Below the pieces are notes generated by a model. The model was not told the DNA's origin and ran no database searches. It was given only the letters and a program-made list of their open reading frames with translations. This document shows positions 1 to 4,916 of a stretch of 6,648 bases of DNA, piece by piece. Made by a program: the position numbers and the translations under genes. This stretch comes from Chloroflexota bacterium (GTDB taxonomy: Bacteria; Chloroflexota; Anaerolineae; Promineifilales; Promineifilaceae), in contig JAHEEY010000266.1 of assembly GCA_024640485.1 (NCBI GenBank), positions 1-6,648 on the forward strand, given 5' to 3'. Each line of letters starts with the position of its first letter. The stretch's first letter is position 1.

Positions 1-1836
1 GATGCCATCTGTCGCATCAAGATCAACCGCCCGCTGCGCTTGAATGATCGCCGTACCGCCATCACCAGAACGCAGCGCCAAATCAGCATACTGTTGGTAG
101 GTCAGCGCGATGGTCGGCGCCGCTCCAATTGCTTGCTCATAAGCGCCGTAAGCCATCTCGATTTTCCCCGGCACGTTCATTTCCACCCCTTGGCGCCCAT
201 AGATAGCGGCAAGTTGGGTATAAAGCACAGGATCCGCCGGGCGCAGCCTGATAGCTTCACCCATCGCAGCCTCAGCCTCAGCAAAGCGGCCAAGTCGAGC
301 GGCGGTCAGCCCCACGGCGGCATGATAGGCGGCCCGCCGCGGCTGGTGGCGAATGGCCGTCCCATATTCCGCCAGCGCACTCAACGGATCTCCGCCGGCC
401 AACGCCTGCGTGCCTCGCCAGCTGTGCAGGTCAGCCAGCAGCGGACGGGCGCTGCTCTGCCAGACAACCCATCCAACTATCAAGGCGCTGGCGGCCATCA
501 TCCCCATTCTGGCCCAAAGCGGAAACCTTAACGCCACTGTCTCCATTTCCCCTTCACCACTTTCCGCACTCACCACGCCTAGCAGCAGCCAGAACACAAG
601 CGCCGTGGCCGCCACGTCAAACAAGAATAAATTCCCAATGAGGTGGGCGCTGGCACCTGCCATACATGCCGCCAACCACGGCTTTGCCGCCATTTGCCCC
701 TCTGCCCCCGAGCCAACTGCACCCTCGCCCGTCGACAATCGCTTCCAGCCCAGCCTCATGACAAAAGCGACCAGCAAAGCAAAAAGGACCGCTGCCGCAA
801 TACCATAATTAAGCGACCAATCAAGCAGCCAATTGTGCGCCCGGTCAACCACCACACCGCGCCCCTGATAATAGACAAGCTTCGGCGGATACACGGACGG
901 GAAATGCAGCTCCAGCGTGTCGGCGCCGTACCCCAACCACAACCTTGGCCACAGCAGCCGCACAGATGCTTGCCAGATCGTCCAACGGGCGGCAATGGAT
1001 CCGCCCTCTGCGATACCGCGCTGCAAAATAAGGGCCAATACCCCGCCCACAACCCCCATTCCGCCCAACAAACTGAGCCCCCGATCGCGCCGCGACCAGC
1101 TGGGCGCAGCCCGCAGCCACACCAGCACGCCGGCGCCTACCGCCGCGGCAATCCACGCCGCCCGCGCCTGGGTAAAGGCGATAACGCCCAGCTCCAAGAC
1201 CACCAGAACCCCATAACCGGCCCGTCCCCACTTGTCGCTTGCCTGTTGGGCGGCAGTCAGCGTGAGCGGCAGCAGTAAAGCCAGGTACGCCCCGGTGAAA
1301 TTAGCCCGCCCCAGCGTGGTTGTCAGCGCGCTGCGCCCGTCGGTCAGGACCGAAATCGGCTGCCAACCGACCGCTTGTGCCAGGCCGTAAATACATATCG
1401 GCACCGCGGTCCACACAATGACACGCAGCAGCTGTTGGCTTTGTTGGCGGTCAATCTGAGTAGCGATGCACAAGAACAGCAGCAGGTAGCTCATTTGCGT
1501 CAGCATACCATTGGCCCGTTCTAACGAACCGAAAATAGCCATGAAATGATCACTGCTGAAGAAAGTAGAGAGTGCCGTTACCAGGAAAAGGGAAATGACC
1601 AGGTTGCGGATAGGTGCGGAAAGAGATCTCTGCCGGAGCCCGGCCAACCAACCCGCCAGGGTGAGCGCCGCCAGCGTCCAGATCAGCGTCCGCAGCAGCC
1701 ACACCTTCGACGCCTCAAACTGCTGCTCAACCCACAGGTTCACAAACAATGGCGTCAGCAGCGCGGCCAACAGCCAGACACCCGCTTGCCATTTTCTCAG
1801 TGAACGATCAGTTGTCTCTGGAAGCATCACGATCAT
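1..1836 (-). CDS. O-antigen ligase/polymerase family membrane protein with C-terminal TPR repeats (3'-partial)
   Basis: The minus frame is open for 612 codons and leaves the window at base 1, so the C-terminus is missing. The N-terminal ~460 residues form roughly a dozen hydrophobic segments (for example about 16-37, 45-65, 115-130, 137-153, 205-220, 255-271, 338-360, 410-422, 442-460). Family-typical motifs appear in order: SDHFMAIFGSLERANG (95-110), TLGRANFTGAYLA (174-186), TQARAAW (222-228), RWTIWQ (284-289), GYGADT (302-307), DRAHNWLLD (331-339) and GNLFLFDV (401-408). The DRAHN and GYG motifs are characteristic of Wzy/WaaL-like (Wzy_C, PF04932) proteins, which join or polymerise lipid-linked glycans outside the membrane. 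Residues ~473-612 read as TPR-like helices (FAEAEAAMGEAIRLRPAD, 518-535). An in-frame TAG lies three codons before ATG 1836, so the start is 1836, GTG 1830 or ATG 1827. Family assignment is firm; the actual substrate is not predictable. Confidence 0.9.
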   Translation of the reverse strand, partial: MIVMLPETTDRSLRKWQAGVWLLAALLTPLFVNLWVEQQFEASKVWLLRTLIWTLAALTLAGWLAGLRQRSLSAPIRNLVISLFLVTALSTFFSSDHFMAIFGSLERANGMLTQMSYLLLFLCIATQIDRQQSQQLLRVIVWTAVPICIYGLAQAVGWQPISVLTDGRSALTTTLGRANFTGAYLALLLPLTLTAAQQASDKWGRAGYGVLVVLELGVIAFTQARAAWIAAAVGAGVLVWLRAAPSWSRRDRGLSLLGGMGVVGGVLALILQRGIAEGGSIAARWTIWQASVRLLWPRLWLGYGADTLELHFPSVYPPKLVYYQGRGVVVDRAHNWLLDWSLNYGIAAAVLFALLVAFVMRLGWKRLSTGEGAVGSGAEGQMAAKPWLAACMAGASAHLIGNLFLFDVAATALVFWLLLGVVSAESGEGEMETVALRFPLWARMGMMAASALIVGWVVWQSSARPLLADLHSWRGTQALAGGDPLSALAEYGTAIRHQPRRAAYHAAVGLTAARLGRFAEAEAAMGEAIRLRPADPVLYTQLAAIYGRQGVEMNVPGKIEMAYGAYEQAIGAAPTIALTYQQYADLALRSGDGGTAIIQAQRAVDLDATDGI

Positions 1837-1838
1837 TG

Positions 1839-1844
1839 TCCTCT
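1839..1844 (-). promoter_or_regulatory. Shine-Dalgarno AGAGGA of the O-antigen ligase-like gene; start codon ambiguous
   Basis: Reading on the minus strand, AGAGGA ends two bases before ATG 1836, eight before GTG 1830 and eleven before ATG 1827. The spacing is poor for the first ATG and best for the GTG. An in-frame TAG at 1845-1843 overlaps this element, so no start further upstream is possible. The annotated start at 1836 may be two or three codons too long. Confidence 0.5.
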
Positions 1845-1912
1845 AGGGATTCACCCTTCGCATTCGGAAAGTCCAAATAGAGAACTAGGGGGGCGGCCGC
1901 GAAGAAAGTCAA

Positions 1913-1946
1913 ATACCGTGAGGTGAACGGCCATTTTACACGGTAT
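1913..1946. repeat. 8-bp inverted repeat ATACCGTG...CACGGTAT
   Basis: ATACCGTG at 1913-1920 and its exact reverse complement CACGGTAT at 1939-1946 are separated by 18 bases. The centre lies about 95 bases upstream of the minus-strand O-antigen ligase-like gene, where an operator could sit. Arms of this length can occur by chance and no promoter could be placed beside it with confidence. Confidence 0.3.
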
Positions 1947-2119
1947 GCGCAGGCGATGATTTGATCGATCTAGTTGGGCGGCGATGTAGATTGCGATGTT
2001 GAGCTTATGGTTTTCGATGCAGGATTCGTGGTAGTGCGACACGGTTTGGGACCGATCTACCTACCCACTGCCAGGATAATCATAACAAGCGCTCCGTTCT
2101 TAGCGAATTACGGTCGAAT

Positions 2120-2140
2120 CCGTTAATGTCCCGTTAATGT
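2120..2140. repeat. Tandem direct repeat of CCGTTAATGT (11-bp period)
   Basis: CCGTTAATGT occurs at 2120-2129 and again at 2131-2140, separated by a single C, giving an 11-bp period close to one helical turn. Direct repeats on one face of the helix are a common arrangement for regulator sites. It sits about 550 bases upstream of the reductase, so its target, if any, is unclear. Confidence 0.4.
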
Positions 2141-2267
2141 GCAGAAAGTGGCGCAGATTTCCTATTCCTGGGACGCCGCTGGCCCCTTCTGCAAACAGCG
2201 AGCTTGCTTATCCATTCGCTTAGGATTTGCCCGCCAAGCCAACGGCAAAGCGATCCGAAGACTTAAT

Positions 2268-2420
2268 GACCACACCGGCGCCGTCACCGGCTCCCCGACC
2301 AACGCCCTCTCCACCTGCACCCTGACCATCTCGTCAAATGTCAGCGGCACCGCCGCCACCGGCATCCTCACCTTCGACGCCGCCAAACTCCTGATCACCA
2401 CCTTTAATCAGGAGACCTTC
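2268..2420. other. Strongly C-periodic stretch, possible coding remnant (strand uncertain)
   Basis: Almost every third base is C over about 130 bases, much stronger than in the flanks, as expected for GC-rich coding DNA. Read on the plus strand the C is the third codon position and the peptide is Thr/Ser/Ala/Gly-rich (TGAVTGSPTNALSTCTLT, then SGTAATGILTFDAAKL), like an exported surface protein. Read on the minus strand the complementary G is also the third codon position and the peptide is Val-rich (KVRMPVAAVPLTFDEMVRV). Both readings stay open, and neither has a recognisable domain, a start with an SD, or continuation into the flanks. I take it as a possible fragment of a lost gene. Confidence 0.3.
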
Positions 2421-2551
2421 TTGCTTTGCCTGCCGATTATCTTGCAGCCACGAGCTGAATGACACGGCATTTTGGCAGATTTACGATTTGGGTTTTGTGG
2501 CCTCACTGTCGTATATTGGGAAGCAGCATCATTGGGCTGGGCTTGGAGCGC

Positions 2552-2576
2552 CGGCAGATCGATTGCCGATCTGCCG
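2552..2576. repeat. Perfect 10-bp stem, 5-nt loop hairpin
   Basis: CGGCAGATCG (2552-2561) and its exact reverse complement CGATCTGCCG (2567-2576) flank the loop ATTGC. No T-run follows on either strand, so it is not a typical intrinsic terminator. It lies about 75 bases upstream of the TATAAT and 115 bases upstream of the reductase start, where an operator or a relic of mobile DNA would fit. Confidence 0.5.
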
Positions 2577-2648
2577 CTAACGCTCTGAACCAGGATCACT
2601 GGCAACAGGTCATCATCACCGGCCCGGCGTTCGCGTCCAATCGGCCCA

Positions 2649-2654
2649 TATAAT
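2649..2654 (+). promoter_or_regulatory. Candidate -10 box TATAAT for the aldo/keto reductase
   Basis: A consensus TATAAT lies 36 bases upstream of the ATG at 2691. At 16-18 bases upstream there is no good -35 (the hexamer there is GGCGTT-like), so the promoter may be weak or activator-dependent. The implied transcript would start near 2661, leaving a leader of about 30 bases that contains the SD AAGGA at 2677-2681. Confidence 0.45.
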
Positions 2655-2690
2655 CAACAGAAAAAGTTCAATCAATAAGGAAACAGTGCC

Positions 2691-3608
2691 ATGAAACCGG
2701 TAAAAATCGCCAACTGCGATCTCGACGCCTCCGAAATATCGCTGGGCTGCATGCGGATCGATGAGCTGACAAATCAGGAGATCTCCACCCTGATCCACAC
2801 CGCTCTAGATGAAGGGATCAATTTCTTTGACCATGCCGACATCTATGGTGATGGGCTATCGGAAGCGAAATTCGCCGAAGCCCTGGGGATGACCCCCAGC
2901 TTGCGGGACAAAATGATCCTCCAGACCAAATGCGGCATTCGCGATGGTTCCTTTGATTTTTCAAAAGAGCATATTCTACAATCCGTGGACGGCAGTTTGA
3001 AGCGCCTTCAGACCGACTTTGTTGATATCTTGCTGCTCCACCGTCCCGATGCCCTGGTCGAGCCGGAAGAGGTCGCCGAAGCGTTCGCCATCCTGCAGGA
3101 CAGCGGCAAGGTCAACTACTTTGGCGTCAGCAATCAAAACCCGATGCAGATTGAACTGCTCCGTAAATTCGTGAAGCAGCCGCTCATCATCAATCAGCTC
3201 CAACTCAGCATCACCAATACCGGCATGATTGATGCCGGCATAAACGTGAATATGGAAATCGATCCTGGGATCAACCGGGACGGCAGCATTCTGGACTACT
3301 GCCGCTTAAAAGAGATCACCATCCAACCCTGGTCCCCCTTCCAATACGGTTTCTTCGAGGGTGTATTCCTGGACAACGACAAATTCCCGGCGCTCAACCA
3401 GAAGATCAACCAGATCGCACAATCCCGAGGCGTGACCAATACCACCATTGTGGTCGCCTGGCTGCTTCGACACCCGGCCCACATGCAGCCCATCGTCGGC
3501 ACCACCAACCCGGGTCGCGTAAGAGACGTCTGCAAAGCTTCCGATGTCAAGCTCACCCGTCAGGAATGGTACGACATCTACCGGGCGGCCGGAAACAAGC
3601 TCCCTTGA
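2691..3608 (+). CDS. Aldo/keto reductase, YdhF-like
   Basis: This 305-residue protein is a full-length, intact member of the aldo/keto reductase superfamily, cytosolic NAD(P)H-dependent TIM-barrel enzymes that reduce carbonyl groups. The catalytic tetrad is present: Asp47 and Tyr52 in FFDHADIYG, Lys80 in LQTKCGI and His117 in LLLHRPD. Other family blocks are SGKVNYFGVSN (138-148), IQPWSPFQYG (211-220), AWLLRHP (256-262) and the cofactor-phosphate region IVGTTNPGRVRD (268-279). The end LTRQEWYDIYRAAG (288-301) matches, from memory, the E. coli YdhF branch. ATG 2691 is chosen because AAGGA at 2677-2681 lies nine bases upstream and a TATAAT lies further upstream. No terminator follows; an SDR start appears after 57 bases, suggesting a former reductase-dehydrogenase operon. 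The substrate is unknown. Confidence 0.95.
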   Translation: MKPVKIANCDLDASEISLGCMRIDELTNQEISTLIHTALDEGINFFDHADIYGDGLSEAKFAEALGMTPSLRDKMILQTKCGIRDGSFDFSKEHILQSVDGSLKRLQTDFVDILLLHRPDALVEPEEVAEAFAILQDSGKVNYFGVSNQNPMQIELLRKFVKQPLIINQLQLSITNTGMIDAGINVNMEIDPGINRDGSILDYCRLKEITIQPWSPFQYGFFEGVFLDNDKFPALNQKINQIAQSRGVTNTTIVVAWLLRHPAHMQPIVGTTNPGRVRDVCKASDVKLTRQEWYDIYRAAGNKLP

Positions 3609-3665
3609 TCACCCGTTTTCACCCTTCGTCGCTCGAATCAATTAGATTAGAAAGGAAGATAGCCA

Positions 3666-3722
3666 ATGAAACGCTTGGACAACAAACCGGCGCTCATTGG
3701 CGCTGCCGGCTGGGCCCACCGC
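3666..3722 (+). pseudogene. 5' fragment of a short-chain dehydrogenase/reductase (SDR)
   Basis: ATG 3666 has a good SD (AAAGGAAG, 3651-3658). The first 19 codons read MKRLDNKPALIGAAGWAHR, the usual opening of an SDR: a short lead, the first Rossmann beta strand (KPALI) and the start of the glycine-rich loop (GAAG). The expected Thr before GAAG is missing. From 3723 the frame no longer resembles the family and stops at TGA 3771-3773, giving only a 35-residue peptide. The missing continuation appears at 4803, in the same reading frame, after a second CACCGC. The gene follows the aldo/keto reductase by 57 bases and was probably cotranscribed with it. SDR identity rests on a short stretch and on joining the two pieces. 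Confidence 0.6.
3717..3722. repeat. Left copy of direct repeat CACCGC bounding the interrupted SDR
   Basis: CACCGC here (codons His18-Arg19 of the SDR 5' fragment) recurs at 4803-4808 as the His-Arg immediately before the GIGQQ of the second SDR fragment. The copies are 1086 bases apart, a multiple of three. This could be a target-site duplication or a recombination junction. At six bases it could also be chance. Confidence 0.35.
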
Positions 3723-3802
3723 AGCCAGCCCTCTCCGGGCAGCAAAAAAGACCAACACAACTTGGCCAACTGACGAGGTCTCAAGGAGATATCTCGGCCT
3801 AT

Positions 3803-3810
3803 GGTACAAT
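3803..3810 (+). promoter_or_regulatory. Candidate extended -10 promoter (TGGTACAAT) for the membrane-protein gene
   Basis: TACAAT at 3805-3810 is preceded by TG at 3802-3804 in the pattern of an extended -10 element, which needs little or no -35; none is visible 16-18 bases upstream. It lies 46 bases before the ATG at 3856, leaving room for a leader containing the strong SD. It would let the gene be expressed independently of the reductase upstream. Confidence 0.4.
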
Positions 3811-3855
3811 TCCTGCTCATATAGTTTGGGCGGGGAAAGATTCAAAGGAAGGCCG

Positions 3856-4749
3856 ATGCTAGATTTCTTCATACAGCTTTTCGGGCTGGTGCTGCTAATC
3901 GCCGGTATTGTTTTTGGCTATTGGCGCTGGGCCCGACCTCATGAAAGTATTCTAAACAAACAAAGCCGGGGACTGCTGCTGCTCACGATTCTTACCCTGA
4001 TGGGGGGCTTTGTTGGCAGTCCTTTTTGGTGGGCTGACGAACTCCGGAGTTTCTCTTGGGACACCCCTCCCCTGGCCAGCCGAATGCTGGCCTCGGCCGG
4101 TTGGTCATTTGTGGTCGTCTGTTATCTGGCTCTGCGAAGGCCCAGCCGGCGGCGGCTGCGCTTGGTTCTTCTTCTCCTCTTTGTTTACCTCTTTCCTCTT
4201 ACGATCGCGATTCTCTTGTTCCATCTAGACCGATTCGACTTCGCCGCTCCGATCACCTATGCCTTCTTTGCCATTGTGGTGCTCATGGATGTTGCCACAG
4301 GCTGGTATCTCCTTCGCCAGCCGGCCGTATTGCCGGATCAACCACAAGACAAAGAGCTAACGGATCGAATCGTCAGATACTGGATGCTTTTCGCGGCCGT
4401 TCTGACCGGCGTGTGGGGATTGGCTCTCTTTATTACCGACAGTGGTCCCATAGCAGCCGTTTGGGTCTGGTCGGGCGATTTACTCTCCAGCCGGCTTATC
4501 GGCATCATGCTGCTGGCAATCGCTGCCGGCTTGCTCTACAGCTTTCGCTTTCGCGACGCATCTCAGGTAATGCTGGCCACACTCATTACCTACGGCGCCG
4601 GGCTGGCAGTCGCCAGCCTTTGGAATCTGATCTTCGGCAAGCCATTTCCACTCTCTTACTTCGCTGTCTTCAGCACAGTCGCCCTGGTTTCCCTGGTCGT
4701 CTTTACCCGGCAGCGCCCTCACCCGGGCCGGTTCTTGTCGAGAAGTTGA
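3856..4749 (+). CDS. Polytopic membrane protein of unknown function
   Basis: I do not recognise the family. The 297-residue protein is dominated by about nine hydrophobic segments: roughly 4-24, 39-56, 76-93, 101-122, 131-153, 175-193, 213-230, 236-252 and 268-283. The Arg-rich loop RRPSRRR (94-100) is probably cytoplasmic. There is no cleavable signal peptide, soluble domain or obvious catalytic motif; Trp and Asp residues (WWADELRSFSWD, 58-69) lie in the loop after segment 2. The start is ATG 3856, preceded by AAAGGAAGG (3844-3852) at good spacing. The same frame stays open back to a TTG at 3697, but those 53 residues are Pro/Thr/Arg-rich, lack an SD and overlap the SDR fragment, so I reject that start. 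The gene lies between two SDR pieces and ends 167 bases before the stop of the convergent beta-helix gene. Confidence 0.8.
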   Translation: MLDFFIQLFGLVLLIAGIVFGYWRWARPHESILNKQSRGLLLLTILTLMGGFVGSPFWWADELRSFSWDTPPLASRMLASAGWSFVVVCYLALRRPSRRRLRLVLLLLFVYLFPLTIAILLFHLDRFDFAAPITYAFFAIVVLMDVATGWYLLRQPAVLPDQPQDKELTDRIVRYWMLFAAVLTGVWGLALFITDSGPIAAVWVWSGDLLSSRLIGIMLLAIAAGLLYSFRFRDASQVMLATLITYGAGLAVASLWNLIFGKPFPLSYFAVFSTVALVSLVVFTRQRPHPGRFLSRS

Positions 4750-4802
4750 TTTGAATAACAGCGCCTCACCCGTCCCAGTGCCCATCTCGCCCCGATCACC
4801 AT

Positions 4803-4808
4803 CACCGC
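4803..4808. repeat. Right copy of direct repeat CACCGC bounding the interrupted SDR
   Basis: This is the second CACCGC, in frame with the one at 3717-3722. It directly precedes the GGGATCGGC that encodes the Gly-Ile-Gly of the SDR nucleotide-binding loop. Confidence 0.35.
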
Positions 4809-4916
4809 GGGATCGGCCAACAAATCGCTCTGGGTCTGGCGGAACGCGGCTGCAGCATCATCGGTATCGCCATCATCGATGGTATCAGTCAGGTTGCTGC
4901 CAGCCTTGCGCGCATC
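4803..4916 (+). pseudogene. Internal fragment of the same short-chain dehydrogenase (SDR)
   Basis: The plus frame here reads HRGIGQQIALGLAERG, then CSIIGIAIIDGISQVAASLARI. This is the SDR Rossmann signature: the second half of the glycine-rich loop (RGIGQ), helix B (IALGLAERG), the second beta strand ending in an acidic residue (IIGIAIID) and the start of helix C (VAASLA). It has no start codon or SD of its own. Added to the piece at 3666-3722 in the same frame it gives about 55 residues of an SDR N-terminus, resembling KduD/glucose-dehydrogenase-like members. The match ends at the TAA of the convergent beta-helix gene; the remaining ~200 residues, including the Tyr-x-x-x-Lys active site, are absent from the window. 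An adjacent frame reads PITITAG just upstream, so a separate frameshifted SDR copy is an alternative. Confidence 0.6.

Larger units (their letters stand above)
1837..2690. other. Gene-poor divergent intergenic region (~850 bases)
   Basis: The stretch lies between the divergent O-antigen ligase-like and aldo/keto reductase genes. I see no convincing complete gene in it. Short open frames exist at 1851-2042 (minus), 2139-2462 (plus) and 2459-2653 (plus), but none has a recognisable domain or a good ribosome-binding site. What it does hold is listed separately: an inverted repeat near 1913-1946, a tandem repeat at 2120-2140, a C-periodic stretch at about 2268-2420, a hairpin at 2552-2576 and a TATAAT at 2649-2654. 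No tRNA cloverleaf or transposase motif was seen. The mixture suggests decayed DNA plus regulatory DNA for the two outward-facing genes. Confidence 0.6.
3723..4808. mobile_element. Candidate inserted segment carrying a membrane-protein gene
   Basis: If the CACCGC copies mark the junctions, a 1086-bp unit consisting of this segment (one CACCGC included) separates the two halves of the SDR. It contains a complete membrane-protein gene with its own promoter-like sequence and SD. No transposase is encoded, and I could not find matching terminal inverted repeats: the left end begins AGCCAGCCCT and the reverse complement of the right end begins ATGGTGATCG. If it moved, it was carried by enzymes encoded elsewhere, or it arose by illegitimate recombination. 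The boundaries are tentative. Confidence 0.3.
4750..4916. other. Convergent intergenic spacer, no terminator found
   Basis: The spacer lies between the stop of the plus-strand membrane-protein gene and the stop of the minus-strand beta-helix gene. I looked for a GC-rich hairpin followed by a T-run on either strand and found none; CCATC/GATGG around 4880 is too weak. Its right two thirds is the SDR fragment listed separately. Confidence 0.5.

Noticed and set aside
40..1278. Overlapping plus-strand open frames of about 100-210 codons
   Set aside because: They are antisense to the O-antigen ligase-like gene, are rich in Pro/Arg/Gln/His, and show no domain, while the minus frame shows clear family motifs throughout.
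1887..1901. Vector-like sequence: a G-run followed by a GCGGCCGC (NotI) site next to AGAACTAG
   Set aside because: It resembles a cloning polylinker only superficially. The order and flanks do not match one, and the neighbouring bases continue as ordinary sequence.
1851..2042. 63-codon minus-strand open frame in the intergenic region
   Set aside because: It has no recognisable motif and no SD, its Met is not preceded by a promoter-like sequence, and length alone is weak evidence.
3702..3749. Possible terminator: GCTGCC...GGCAGC followed by AAAAAA
   Set aside because: The A-run follows the stem on the plus strand, so on the minus strand the T-run precedes the hairpin. Neither orientation gives an intrinsic terminator.
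3697..3855. 53-residue N-terminal extension of the membrane protein starting at TTG 3697
   Set aside because: It has no SD and its composition is unlike a membrane protein. It overlaps the SDR fragment, whereas ATG 3856 has AAAGGAAGG at good spacing.
4056..4754. 232-codon plus-strand frame within the membrane-protein gene
   Set aside because: It is a shifted frame of the membrane-protein gene, rich in Arg/Ser/His/Gly, with no hydrophobic or domain pattern.
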